64,000 nt of DNA from Ceriagrion tenellum (Eukaryota > Arthropoda > Insecta > Odonata > Coenagrionidae): positions 52,867,848 through 52,931,847 of the forward strand of contig OY720639.1 of assembly GCA_963169105.1 (NCBI GenBank), read 5' to 3'. Each line of letters begins with the position of its first letter. The first letter of the stretch is position 1. The position numbers were made by a program, and so were the translations under genes. Shown here one piece after another: positions 35,830 through 47,874 of the stretch. The notes below the pieces were generated by a model. That model was not told where the DNA came from, ran no database searches, and saw only the letters and a program-made list of their open reading frames with translations.

Positions 35830-38800
35830 TATTGTATATTTATTTCAAGAGTTGGCTTATGACGACTCGGTGTTTCTCCACCCTTTTTCCCCTAATCCTC
35901 AAATGAAAATTCTCTCAATATCCTACCTATCCTAAATGGTGTGACTGCTTTCATTCGTCGGTCGCATCTCCAAATAACCAACAAAATATGAACCATATCA
36001 TTTCACCAGTGATTATATTATTGCGTATGTCTCAAGCCTGGCTATTGGAGAATAATATAGGAACGTCTCCACCTGCGATCCTTTCCGTCAGTGAAATATA
36101 ATGTACCTGTCATCATATAAAAGCAGTATTTCTACTTTAGACTCGCTTTATTGTAGTCGCTTGCGAATTTGCTTTGGCCTGCGTCGTTCTTGTGTTCTTT
36201 CGAGAGGCGAAGGAATTTGGTTCATTGTCTCTCTTGCCTGTCACTGTGTGGTTGACGGCTTCTAGGATTATGGGAGATGGATGTCTTGATGAAGGAAGTT
36301 AATATATCATGGATTTTTAGCCTCCGAAAAGGAAAGTGGTTGGTTATAGACCCTTCTCAATGATGGTCATCCGGTGGCTTCCTTGGCCCACAAAATCCTT
36401 CGTGCCTATCGGGCTGGTGGGATGGCTTTCCTGTTTCGATCTTAGGCGAAATATCTCTTTACTATGTCACCTTTTTTTGAGACGTTATTCCCGGATGTTA
36501 AAAAGGCTGGCAGGTAACTACATGCTTCACATTTATAATTTATATATGCATATGCGACCATGTTTTAAATTTTATTCCGTGATAACTTAATTATCTTAGC
36601 GGCATTTTTATCCAGAACGCCTCCAATGATTCACTCTAAATAAGTGAGGTGATTCACGTGGTCGACGTAACGAACATGTTTGGAAATCATTTATGGTACT
36701 GATTGTACCAGACAATTGCCAAAGCACACGGGAAGCTAACAAGTGTTTTTCTGTGTCATTATTGTCGTATCAACATTGTTTATTCTTACCGCTCTGTGCG
36801 GCACTTAAGGGGTGTGAGATCCTTTATTGATTAATCTTGACTATGATGTCTTTATGATTATAACGTGCAAGAATGCCAAAATATTCTATTCTTAATGTGA
36901 AAGCGGCACCGTACACATGGGGACTGTGGTAATCCTCCCGGGGATGGTACGTGGCAGCCTTATTCATCCTATTCCATGACAATATCTTCTTATTTTGGAT
37001 CTGTTCCATCCTTTGCTGATTGTAATCTGGCGTTAGCCCTCCTCTGTACGTAATGTCTTTCGATGTTTCTCGGTATAGTCTTAAGAATGAGGTTGTTGGT
37101 GTTGTTCGCCTTCCTTTCATTGTCTTCGTTAACCTTTCAAGTCAGTCTTGTAAAAGGTTTCTTCTGTAATCACTCAACGTACTGGTTATATATTCAAATT
37201 CCACATAAGTGCTTCATTATTGTCTTTTCTCTTCAGTTGCTTGTGTAGATGTGTCATTATCCTGAATAAATTAAGCTGACGCTTTTAGTTGTATGCGTAG
37301 TAACAGACGAATCCTTGTCTTATAATTCTAGTCCTCCTTGCGGAATATGGCTTTAAATCCTTCCTCACCTACGTTAGCTCCTTTTGCTCCAGTGAATGTG
37401 TGGGCCTTTTCTTTCTCATGTGGCGATATGGTGTCCGATAATGTACCCGCTTTTTTAACTAACACGATGGTAGTTTGAAAAGAGTTAATCTAAACGTTAT
37501 CGACTGTTTATTTCTCTATCCTGGCGTATCTTATTACTGTAGTCTTTCTTAATGTGTCAGGAGTGCGAAAAGATCTTACCCATATCAAGATTCAAAGACC
37601 CTTTTGTGGTCTGAATTGGTGGTCAGTCACAAATGAAAATTGCTGACCAGAGTGACTTCAAACTCTAAGGCCAAGAGCTTTTTAGGTCATCTTTCTGCTG
37701 CGCTTTCGTATTTTTATCTAATGTTTAGCCGAGGGAGGGAAATTATAATTTTCTATTTTTTTTCGAAAAAAAATTATCGACCGAATTCTTGTAGTTCTAA
37801 TGTGCGAGATTGCACCGTGACGTGAGTGTCGTAACACAAACAATGGAATATAAAATGCCCTATCTTCTGCTGCTATGTCAGCAGTGTACGTCTCTATAAT
37901 ATGGCCGTGAGTGCATTTATATGGAATAAAATGTAAATATTTGGACAATAAATGTTTGCAGGTGATTAGCGCCAAGGAAAAAAGCCACCTAGATAGTAAC
38001 AACTAAAAGAGGATTTTTACTTTCATGCTCCTCGTAAATGGTTGGTTGCTGAATGACAGTTGTGTACACCTGCACCAAAAGCGCCTGTCGTGTAAGGAGA
38101 ATGCGTGCTTAATGCGGCTTTGCGGAGGAATTGCATATCCTTCGTGTTATTGTCGTGAATAGTGTTCCTGCAGTCGTTGGTTGGTTTTTCACTGAATATA
38201 TACTCAGCTTAACCACCTCCTACTCTTAACTAAACTATATAAACTCTTCCTCCATTTTATTTCTTTCTACAGCCTAGAACATTCCCTCTTACTCACTTCA
38301 TCTTATACATGCCAGACCTAACTCTTCCCTGCTAACAAAGTGTTCTCCATCCTATGGCGGACTTCAGCATTCCATTCCCCCTTAATTACCTGCTTCATTC
38401 GCCTACTTTGCTAATATCTTGCCGCAGTTCGAAGTATCGACAGTCAAGTATGAGCTGGCGGCAACGCAAAAAGATCGCTGCCACACATCGATGTTGTGTT
38501 CTGTGTCACGATCTTTCATTTGTTGAGGAGATGTTTTTCGTGTGGCGTAACGTGACATTTGTGGCTTTCAAGTATGCACTTTTGATGTTGATTAGCTTTT
38601 GATTAAAAAAATAATCGGTTAGCTATATTTTCCCCGGCAATGTTGTACTACCGTATTGATACTAATCCGACGCATTAATGCAGCGATATCGATAATGTTG
38701 ATTTGACTGCCTGTTCCTCATCTATGTTTAGACTCGAATACTTAGAAATGTCATATCATAATATTATTTTGTCAGTGTTACTTGTAATGTCAGGATAGGC

Positions 38801-39290
38801 TTCATAGTAGACTAAATGTATTGCGAGTGGCGTACGCGAGGTGTTTCCGGTAAAAGTACAGATGGGGATAGGAATGGGTAGGTAATGAAAGGATGTGGGT
38901 TGGAATTTCCTGTAATAGACAGACTTGAAAAGAGAGTGATTCGTGGGCTTGGCCTTATATAAATAAGAGAGCATGTATGAATCAATTCAGGAATATTAAA
39001 GAAGCGAAGATGTATGCTAGAATAGGGCATTGTGGAGGAAATAATTATAAGTAGGCCAGTTTTATAGGCCTAACGGCAAGAATTAAGTTTTTTTTACTTG
39101 GCGATGCCCTAAAGTGAATCGCGTGATGGGATATGTATGTTCATGTTCACTTAAAAAATACTATAAAATTCTTAATTCCCGGTTCTTTTAAGCGGGCACC
39201 CCATCAACTGTTTACGCGTGGCTTCCCGAAGTGAACGGAAAGTTAAAAAAAAGAATCGGTCAATTAACGCACACACTCATCTCGGCAGAG
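35830..39290. other. Long AT-rich stretch without a recognised gene
   Basis: No supported exon or repeat copy. Several frames of 60-98 codons exist, none with a motif. Confidence 0.4.
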
Positions 39291-39299
39291 CGTTAAGAG

Positions 39300-39700
39300 T
39301 GTATTTTTCCACTCCCCCAATCTCCCCTCATCTCCCTCTTCCGTCTTTCACTTCCTCGCTCGCTCACCCGGCGGTCCGCTCACTCTCTCCCATCCCTTAC
39401 CTTGTGTTCTTGTGTGACCAAGAGAGAGAGAGGCAGAGGGTGGGAGAAAGGAGAGAGGTGAACGAGCTCCGTGGGAATTAGAATAGAAATTGTGAGCCTG
39501 GATGGGAGGAGAAAACGTTGCGAAGCGGGGAGGAAGCGGTGTGAGGTATGGGAGGGACGAGTGATGCGATGTGGATAGTACAAGCGGAGGGATATGGAAG
39601 CCGGAAAAGGAGAGGACGATGGAAAGGGGAGAGTCGGAGGAAAACGATGGAGAGGGTGAAGATATACCAAAGGGGAACAGGATGACCATCCTCCGCTTTT
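39300..39700. repeat. CT tract switching to GA tract
   Basis: 39300-39415 is CT-rich on +. From about 39420 it becomes GA-rich (AGAGAGAGAGAGGCAGAGGG) to 39700. The switch could allow foldback or triplex structure. Confidence 0.7.
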
Positions 39701-39844
39701 AAATTCATTTTCGACCGGGAAAACGAAACAACGACCCAATCGGTGTCTTGGACGTTACAATCGGGTGATTTGGGTTTTTTCAGGTTCAGTTATTACATTC
39801 GTCCGGGGCAAAGGGGTTTGCTTATTTTGTCTTGGAAAATCTTC

Positions 39845-39902
39845 TGTATTGTTCGTAAATATAATATAATAAATAAATAAAAATAAAAAAATAAAATAAA
39901 TA
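39845..39902. repeat. AT-rich simple repeat (TAAA/ATAAA)n
   Basis: A run of A4T-type units, directly upstream of a tRNA-like head. It may be the A-rich tail of an adjacent retroelement. Confidence 0.75.
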
Positions 39903-39910
39903 CATTTTGG

Positions 39911-39966
39911 CGTTCTTACCGGAGCAATGATTGCTTACTTCGAGGGTCCGGTTCCAATCTCGGCAA
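39911..39966 (+). mobile_element. tRNA-like SINE head
   Basis: TTCTTACCGGAGCAATGATT then CGAGGGTCCGGTTCCAATCT matches an anticodon-arm and B-box layout. Confidence 0.45.
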
Positions 39967-40017
39967 CGGCGAGACTAGCACCTTTGATTAGGAAAAGATT
40001 TGTCCGAATAGAATTTT

Positions 40018-40066
40018 AAAACACCATGCCCAGGATGTTAGTTTGCTGTGAGGAAATGCAATAATT
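40018..40066 (+). repeat. Dispersed repeat, copy 2 (pairs with 7483-7535)
   Basis: ACACCATGCCCAGGATGTTA then TAATTGAAGGAATAAT. Confidence 0.55.
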
Positions 40067-40221
40067 GAAGGAATAATTGACCTGCTAACAACAATCTCAG
40101 CAAATCATTGTTCTCTGAACTTATGCTCTACACTTCGACATTTCATTGTTTATGAATAGTTTGCCATATTGCTCTGTAGCATTCTCAGGAATCGACTGCG
40201 TTCCAATCATTATGTTCAACT

Positions 40222-40248
40222 CCTGAAGATGGTGCAGTGTTGCGAAAC
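40222..40248 (+). repeat. CCTGAWGA...GAAAC motif, copy 4
   Basis: CCTGAAGATGG is followed after 11 bases by GAAAC. The spacer holds GCA-GTGT-TGC, a 3-bp stem with a tetraloop right before GAAAC, somewhat like a hammerhead stem II. Confidence 0.5.
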
Positions 40249-40429
40249 TATTTGAACCAGAAGCATACCTATTTGGAACATAGAGTGTTTTGTTAATTGT
40301 ACCATCTTCATGTAATTCCTCAAGTCCTCTTTCTCAAACTTCTTGAAAATCGTTATTATGTCTTCTGGGAAAGCCTCGAATACTCCTTGATTTTAAGAAT
40401 AGACATCCAGTGACCCCCCTGAGTAAGAA

Positions 40430-42080
40430 AGACTTGGAGTGAAGGGTGTGGCGGAATAATAGCGTGGATAAGCTCTAGAAAAGATGGGAAAGATGAATTA
40501 GAAATAAGAATTTAAAAGAGGCGAGGGGTGAGCTTCACTGAGGAGGAGGTAAGAGGGGTGGCTTATTCTTTCCTGTGACCTGGGAAGAAGGGCTGGCGAA
40601 CCAGGGTGGGCAAGAGGGGGTTGAAGCGACGAACGAAACCGGGGAGCGAGGCAGAGAGATGGAGGGGGTGAAAAGGGAGGACAAGGAAAGGAGGGTGGCG
40701 AATGAAGGCAAAGGTTTTATTATTGCTATTATTATTTTTTGTACGGTGGGGGTATAGGAAGAGGAGACGGGATAAGATTGGTGCGAGTCAGAAGGGGAAA
40801 CGAGTGAAGAGATCTATAGAAGGAGAGGAAATTATATGGAGGAAAAGATCGGAGTTTGAGTGGGGAAGGAGGTATTTTTTTGGGAGGAATACGAAGAATT
40901 AAATTATATTAGAAACGTTGCGATGGGAGCGCGGGATGGAATGAGGTTTTTTTTATTTATTCCACCAGGGTGAGGTGCTCGAGGGAGGGATGAAAAGAGA
41001 GGAGGGGGTCGGGTCGAAGGAGATATGGAGCAGGCGGGGGAAATAAATGAAACGGAGGCTGGAAATTGGAAGAATAAGAAGAATTAGACGTTAGGAAAGG
41101 AGCGTTATGAGTCGGCGGGGAAACGTGGGCGGCTGCGGGAGGGGGAGAGGGGCAGGTGGGGAAGGGGGAGCTGTAGGGAGAGCGGTCGGTAGGGGTGGTG
41201 TGGGGGGAGGAAAAGGGTTGAAATGTTAACGAATATAGAGTTTGTCAGAGTGAGGGGAGGATGTGGAAGTATGAAGAGGTGGGGAAGAAGAGGAGAGAGA
41301 GATGGAGAGAGAGAGAAGCTTGGAAGGAGAAGGAGAGCAAGCGGTAGGAAGAGAAGAAGCTCAAAAGTTTTTTTTACGTAGTAATGAAATAAATTGCGTC
41401 GCAAAGATCAATATCTTCTCCTCACGGCCTCCTCCTCCTCCTCCCTTCCATTTCCTTCATCTGCCTCTCCTAACCCCCCCTCCCCGTACTCCCATCTTCC
41501 TTATCTTCCCGCCCTCCTTTATACAGCAGCCCTTCCCCCTCTCTCTCTCAGCTCCTTACCTCCCACACCTTCTTGTATGGTCTTCTCCCCCCCCCCCCCT
41601 ATCCCCATTCCACGGGCGTACTCTTACTAGCTAGACCCCCACCTTCTCTCTCCCCTCTCCCCCCGTAGCCCCCAACCGTCACTTCTTTTGTGAGTTTCTT
41701 TATCTCCCTCGTCCTCATTTTCCGTCTACCCTCCCTCGCCCATCCCTACCCTACGCCCACATCTCTTCTCCTCCCGTTCCACGCGGTATTCCGTCTCACC
41801 GAAAAACCTCCCCTCCTTCGTCCCCTTCTCCCCTCCTTAATGTTGTACCCGTCTTCAAAGCAATTGTAAAGTCTCCTTCGCCATCCTCCTACACCACCTC
41901 TCTTAAGCCCCCATTCCTCCGGCTAAATTTCTCTCACCCCGCCTTCTTTATATTATTTCGTCTCCCCCCCCCTCCATCCCTCCTCCTCCTCCCTTACCCA
42001 GTCCAAGTCTACCCGAGCCCGTCGCTCACTCCCGTCCCGCTACCTCTTCTCATAACCTCCTTTCCCTCCTCCACATCCAT
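40430..42080. repeat. Large GA block followed by large CT block
   Basis: 40430-41370 is purine-rich on +, and 41410-42080 is pyrimidine-rich on +, with the switch at about 41390. This is the longest strand-biased pair in the window. The two halves are not close inverted copies, though short stretches would pair. All frames here are low-complexity. Confidence 0.75.
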
Positions 42081-42149
42081 TGGCGATTTCCAGTTTTCAA
42101 AATCACCCTCCGATATAAAACTCAGGTCGCAAAAGATGCGGTTGTTTGT

Positions 42150-42692
42150 ATGATATTGCACGGTATTATATCTTATCCCATCTTTATTCATTCCATGCAA
42201 TGTATCGTATTTCGTCTTCTTACTCTGCGTATTACGTTAAATTTCTCATCCAGTTTCACCGCGAAGTCCTGCGAATCGTATTCATCGCGTACCGAATTGC
42301 ATTGGGCATCACTACACCCTCCTAATTACAAATCCCAATGCAAATTGCATTGCATTTCGTATCGAATCGTATACCAAATTCCATCACATCACCTCTGAAT
42401 TCGGTGTATGTCACATGGTTGCGACCAGCTCTATCTCAACGCGATGTAACAGTTAATTATTCAACGCACACAGCTATTTCAATTCGTACGTTTCAATTAA
42501 ATGGCAATATAATTCGGCAATGAACCTCAGGGTGGTGAAAACTCCTCTCAAGCGGGACCCGAACCCGTGACCCAAGGATTGGCTGGCCGGAGGATTCTGC
42601 ATATCCCGCTCCCTCAGGCGTTGAGCAATGGAGGCCGCCGATATCTCCCGCATATCGCATTCTGCGGTCGATGCATCGCAATATCGCACATC
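42150..42692. repeat. TATCG-word repeat patch, copy 4
   Basis: Words such as ATGTATCGTATTTCG, TTGCATTGCATTTCGTATCG and CATATCGCATTCTGCGGTCG. The patch is interrupted by an antisense tRNA-like head at 42548-42610, and a CT tract follows at 42690. Confidence 0.5.
42548..42610 (-). mobile_element. tRNA-like SINE head
   Basis: On the minus strand, CCAATCCTTGGGTCACGGGT then TCGGGTCCCGCTTGAG contains a near-perfect B box (GGTTCGGGTCC). Confidence 0.6.
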
Positions 42693-43330
42693 TCCCACTA
42701 CCGTTGCCTTCTCCCGTCCCCCCCCCCTTGCTCCGTCCCTTCCACGCTGCTTGAGTGTGAATTATTCGCCCCATTCCAGCCTTTCCCTCCTCTTGCACCC
42801 ATTCCTCTCCCGCAGAAGCATCTCACACTCCCTCCCCGTATTCCCTCTTCTATCCTCCCTCTACCATCCCCCCACCCGCCCAACCCTCCTCAAACCCGTT
42901 CACCTCCTTTGTCTTGCTTTCTCTTCCCATCTCCTTCCCCTCTTATCTCGCTTCTTTTGAGTGCCTCGTCTGTCTGTGTGTGTGTGTACCGTTTTCAACC
43001 CATCTCTCTCCTACCCTCCTCATCCGCTCCGCCAGTTAACCCGCACCCACCCACACCCGTGCATTCCCATCCGCCCCGTGTCCTCCTTTCCCATCGCACC
43101 CCTCTCCTCCTCGAGGCAGCGTCTCCTCTTCCTCAATATCTCCTCTCCACATCTATCCCTCCCTCTCCATAGCCTTCCTTCTTCCCCTCTCCGTAACTCT
43201 ACCTCTCCTCACCATCCTTACCCAAGGTTCCCCGCGTCTGCTCCACCTTCCGCGGCAGCGCACATCTCAGCTCTCCTCATAACATCTCCTTTCAATCCCG
43301 CTCCCTCTTTCCCGTCTTTGCCTCCTCGTG
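42690..43330 (+). repeat. Pyrimidine-rich tract
   Basis: About 640 bp of CT-rich sequence. The plus frames of 110-201 codons are low-complexity Ser/Pro/Leu and unlikely to be translated. Confidence 0.75.
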
Positions 43331-43620
43331 AAGGAGATTCAAATGTAGAGATGAGCTTTTATTTCATGCCCTTCCTATCCTTGTTGTTTGTAGTATTACC
43401 TCGAGGAAGGGGTTTGGTGAAGTGGATAGACGCTTGCCTTCCCATCGAGAGGGCCCGGGTTCGTATCCGGGCTGTAGCAGGTAGTTTTCCGCCAACTTCG
43501 TGAGATGGAAGTGGCAGTAGATGTTCTCAGTTTGATTTGTGCATTCATGTTACTTTCATACTGCTTAAAAATGTTTCCTTAAGGATAGGGTTTACCACGG
43601 ACTATGATTCATGTCCAGAG
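43250..43620 (+). mobile_element. Composite repeat unit 1: CT tract, linker, tRNA-like head, tail
   Basis: GCGCACATCTCAGCTCTCCT is followed by a CT tract and GAAGGAGATTCAAATGTAG. Then comes a tRNA-like head at 43411-43475 with B box GGGTTCGTATCC and a tail GTAGTTTTCCGCCAACTTCG. The same modules in the same order recur at 43890-44225. Confidence 0.65.
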
Positions 43621-43799
43621 GTCCCAGTTACGAGTCTCGGCGATGGCATAGATATTTTAATGAAATTCTTGTCCCATCTGGGAATGGAAGGCGATGCGAG
43701 GGTAATTTGGGAGAGGGTTGTGGGATCGAGTCAGTGTGAAAGCGATGGTACTGGCTGCCCTTCCTGAGGGATTCGCTGAGATTCTCGACATTAAGACTT

Positions 43800-43985
43800 C
43801 CATTTTTCTCCCCCCCCCCCAATTCTTCCTTCCTCTCCATGTCGTCTCTTACCGCCTCCTCCTCACCTCATCCTTCTATATGTTTCTCCCCGCTGAACGT
43901 TAAGCGCAGATTTCAGCTCTCTTTATGTTATCTCTTTTTTCTGTCGCTCTTCCTTCTCTCTTCCTTTCTTTCATACTTTTACTCT
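43800..43985 (+). repeat. Pyrimidine-rich tract of unit 2
   Basis: A poly-C run followed by CT-rich DNA, homologous by position to the tract upstream of unit 1. Confidence 0.65.
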
Positions 43986-44225
43986 CTTATGAAGGAGATT
44001 CAAATGTGAAAGTTAACTTCCATTTCACGCCTCTCCTACCAACGTTTCCTACATAAATTTCTCTATGCGGTATTTTTTGTGATGGCGGTAGAGGCTGGCT
44101 TCTCATCAAGAGGGTTCGGGTTTCAATCCCGAAAATAATGGGGAGTTTTTTTTTATCGTTAACTTTCGTGAAATTAAAGCACTAGGAGAATGAACTTTAC
44201 GTGATTTTGTATTTATATTTCTTTT
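43890..44225 (+). mobile_element. Composite repeat unit 2
   Basis: GCGCAGATTTCAGCTCTCTT, CT tract, GAAGGAGATTCAAATGTGA, then a tRNA-like head at 44079-44132 (AGGGTTCGGGTTTCAATCCC) and tail GGAGTTTTTTTTTATCGTTA then ACTTTCGTG. It is clearly divergent from unit 1, with a spacing of about 650 bp. Confidence 0.65.
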
Positions 44226-44228
44226 TTG

Positions 44229-44480
44229 TGGAGGCGACCGCTAACTGAGGTAATTTGCGTTATTGATAAATTACGTGGGTCTGTTGGTGAGGGAAGAATG
44301 ATTAGGGAGGTGAAGGAAGGGTGCAGAGAAAGCCGGGGTCGGCATTAGCTTACGCTTTACAGATCGCGCCCAGAGGTCCACGGGTCAACGTCCCATCCAA
44401 CGGACGGATCTCTGGATTGTGCTGTCAGCAAAGAATCCAAGTAGGGAAGGGAATTTTAATGAATTTTCTCCACCTCTGAA
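44229..44480 (-). mobile_element. SINE-like repeat family copy C
   Basis: GGAGGCGACCGCTAACTGAG, GGTGAGGGAAGAATGATTAG, AAAGCCGGGGTCGGCATTAG and AGGTCCACGGGTCAACG follow the family order. A T-rich run just left of it would be the A-rich tail of the minus-strand element. It abuts composite unit 2. Confidence 0.65.
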
Positions 44481-44879
44481 TCGTTACGAAATACGGACCA
44501 TTTGGATTGTAAGACATGAGCCTTACACAGAAAGAGCTAAAAATCTAGTCTGCACATTTAGATTGTAACTTCCTATCCTCGGCAATACTGAACTTTTGTT
44601 ATGTAGCAATCGGAATTTTTTCGGGTTCTGACTTCAACATTTCGCCATTTTTGACCAGCCCGAGAGCTTCCTAGGAACTTTTTCAAGAAGAATTCCTCGT
44701 TTTCGAACTTCGACAACGTCGTGAATGTGAGCCAAAGCTACGAAAAACCTCAACGTAAGTGGGCGGATTTGAAATATATAGAGGTTGTTGCGTCAGAACC
44801 CTGTCGTTATCGGAGCACGAATATCCCGAGGCCTTCCGGAATAAGGCGCCTGAATTAAGCCCCAATAATGTTTAGACAC

Positions 44880-45215
44880 CACACCTGTCATATACCCCTG
44901 TTCTCACCCACTATCTTTTGTGTTCCCGTACATCCCCTCTCACGTCCCGTATAAGTCCCCCCTACCTCGTTTCAGTACTCCTTTTCGCCCTCCTGAATTG
45001 CATACCCTCCTATTCGTCCGCTGTACCCAGTTCCCTCATTCCCTTCCCTACCGTAACCCCGAGTCGAGTTCCCTGCCTCCTTCCCGCCGCCAGGGTCTCT
45101 CATAAACGACTCGCGGCTCGCTTAGTCAGACACAAGCGCGGGCGCACGGCTAGACCCACTTCTTCCTTCAACCTCATCCTCCTTCTTCCCTCGGATCCCG
45201 TCTATTCCCTCCCCT
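44880..45215 (+). repeat. Pyrimidine-rich tract
   Basis: CT-rich with some CpG. A possible tRNA-like head follows at 45375. Confidence 0.65.
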
Positions 45216-45374
45216 ATCCTATATCGCTATGGGCGGATCCGGGATCCCTTCATCGAAGGCGGAATTTGAGGGGTGTAATTTTGGAATCTTCAGTCATTAT
45301 TTGCTCTCACTCACCTTTGCGCGAGCATTTTCATGTTGTATTTATTTATTTTCCTCGACCTCTGTCGATTGGTG

Positions 45375-45425
45375 CCGTGGTTGCAAAACCTGGTACTCTC
45401 GCTCCTGGAGGGTACGACCATGAGG
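45375..45425 (+). mobile_element. Possible tRNA-like head
   Basis: GGTTGCAAAACCTGGTACTC then CTGGAGGGTACGACC. The B box is weak, so this is tentative. Confidence 0.3.
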
Positions 45426-45599
45426 CCAAGGGACCCGAGTAAATTCTTCGCAGGATACTTCCGGCATCTCTGCCCGCTTCTCAGCGCCTGATTTACCCCT
45501 GCCGACCACTAGCTCTCCCCTTGTAATTGCCATTTAGCTTTTTCCACAATATTTTGGCCTTTACGTCATCTAGAGCATTCTAATTGAGTTTTTTTTTAC

Positions 45600-46850
45600 A
45601 AATTAAACGTAAAATAAGTATGTGGTTTCACATTACATTCCTGTGCAGGTGCTTTAGTAACTAAGTTTTCACATATCCAATAAAAACTTATTTATTTTTC
45701 TAATTTACTCTAATAATATATAATTAAGACCAGTAATGTGAGAAGTAAGCTCAATATCAATGAAGCAGCGACTCTGTACACTTGCGGTTACCAATCTGTG
45801 GTGCGCTTATCCGCAGGGGTTTTTGATTGGCGGTTTGGGGCTGCACGAAGAAAGTTGAATAGTAGCGAGAGCTTGGCAAACACTTTTGGATACCGCTGTG
45901 TTTTCGTGCCGTGAAAAGGTGCTCCCTAAGTACGTTAGTCGGAGTAGGCGTGAAACTGCTTATTCGGAAATTAGATCTACCGTGAAAAATCTCCACCAAC
46001 GCCTTGAGTAGAACCTGATACTTTCGCGTGGAAAACCCCTGCTGTTAAAGCCTTAAGGTTGCCTGTGGACTACTACCGGTAGAGCTAACCCGGTCATGAA
46101 TTGTGAGTTATTTTGTGGAGAAAATATTGGCAGGTGTATCATAGTGAGACTCCAAACCTCGACCCTAGGATAAGAGTTTAATGATAGACTGGCGATATTT
46201 CAAAAATGATTGTGAGGGAAGATTGAGAAAATACATCGAAATGCTGGACATGGGGTGAGAGGAAAGGTGGACGAATATTTGAAGAGGCATAGTTGTTGGA
46301 TGAAGCAGGTGACAAGGGGCAAAGGGATTCTGTAGACCTTGTGACAGACGGGATTGTTGGATAAAGGGGGAAGAGCAAAAATAATGATAGGTTCAAATGA
46401 GATTAAGGGAGGTCTAATATAATCCTAAATCAATGAATAGGCAGTGTAAAAAATTTGGTACCCATAGTTATAAATTTTATGGCAGTAGTACTACATACAA
46501 TCCTACCTCAAGGGGTTGACTACCTGGACTTACATGAAATATTTACCTCTTAAAAAAATCTTAGCGCCTACGGTTAGAGAGAGAGAGATGTCTGCATCTG
46601 TGTATTAATCCGAACCTACCTCAAACGGTAGTCTTATCTCCACTCAAAAATGTATCTGTTATAAAGTTTAGGCGTGAATGATATGATGAAAGTTATTCAT
46701 TGTTCATCCAAAGCTTCATCAACGGGCTCAAAAACTAAATAGCTTTTCCCCCGTTGAAGGAAATAGGTACTTTCCATCACAGAAGGTGATGGCAATATTT
46801 CTATATCAATCCAAACTTTCCCGCCTTAACCTACTGGTGGGTTATCTGTG
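45600..46850. other. AT-rich non-coding stretch
   Basis: No gene recognised. An 80-codon minus frame (45757-45999) has balanced composition but no motif. Confidence 0.4.
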
Positions 46851-46859
46851 GTAATATAA

Positions 46860-47300
46860 ATGAACACCCCTCCACCCCAGTATTTTGACCTCTCCCCATC
46901 GTGTAACCCGCCCACTGCCTCCTTCTCCACGCTTCTTCGTCATACCTTTTTCTCCTCCTTCACTGCCGCCGCGCTCCTTGCCCGCTCCTGCCTCAGTGGC
47001 GCGCTCTCACCGTCGCGGCCCGTACTAATCAATAAGACGTCTCCCTTCTCACCACTCCTTCTCGTCGTCCCCTTAGTTGCCTCTCCTCCTTCCTCCTCAT
47101 TTTTCCCTCCCTCATGTCTGCCCTCGTCCCCCGCAGAGTCTGCTCCCTCCCCGCAGAGTAACCTCCTTATTCCTCCATCTCATCCTTCTCTTCGCTCGCA
47201 AACCTCCGATATCCATTTTCTTCCCTACCTATCCTTGAGGAAAGAAACCTCCATCCCACTGCGCTTAGAGAAGGAGAACTTCTCCACCTCATCTTCCCTC
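46860..47300 (+). repeat. Pyrimidine-rich tract
   Basis: About 440 bp CT-rich. It ends in CTTCCCTCTAG, which looks like a splice acceptor by composition alone. The frame after it closes within 25 codons. Confidence 0.7.
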
Positions 47301-47874
47301 TAGGAGGACATATTGGTGCAGCGTAGCTTGATGGCTTTTGCTTGCGATGAATGTGACGACAGGGAGGGGGAATGCATGTGAGAATGGCAGGACCATGTGA
47401 CCAAGAGGTCCTTGCGAGAGAACTGGAGGTCCCATGCGATTGCATTTGCGCTTGGTTTAAATCTCTGTCCCCCTGAACTCTGCAATGACGAGTGCCGTGA
47501 AATTTTTTCGGCCCCCTTCCCCACTTTCCTTCTTCCTCCCCTTTTAGAGGGATATTTGCGTCGCCGGACATGGTGGTACCCTCAGACGTTTATGGTGACA
47601 TTTGGGCGAGGAAGTTTTTCTAGAGCGATGGCATTTAGACAAAGAGGCCTTTCGGATGTCCTTCGTGGGTGATTTTGGTTCCTCTGACCACTCCCATACG
47701 TATTTACCTGGTTAACTCTCCTTGATATCTAACTTATCGATAGCCAGTGCCTTCAATATCTGTAGTATCTACCTCACCTCCAAGAATTAAACCTTATTAA
47801 CTCCCCTTTTAGAACTTCATGACATCAATGGGTCCGCTAGCGAGTGCCACGGAGATCTGTGATGGCAATGCCTT

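Noticed and set aside
42567..43503. Frames of 201, 110 and 180 codons in series
   Set aside because: Same compositional artefact. The last one runs through a tRNA-like head.
44660..44870. Short minus-strand frames with protein-like residues
   Set aside because: No family recognised and stops close by on both sides.
47280..47395. Acceptor-like CTTCCCTCTAG followed by a Cys-bearing frame (FACDECDD)
   Set aside because: The acceptor is a by-product of the CT tract, and the frame stops after about 25 codons without a finger pattern.
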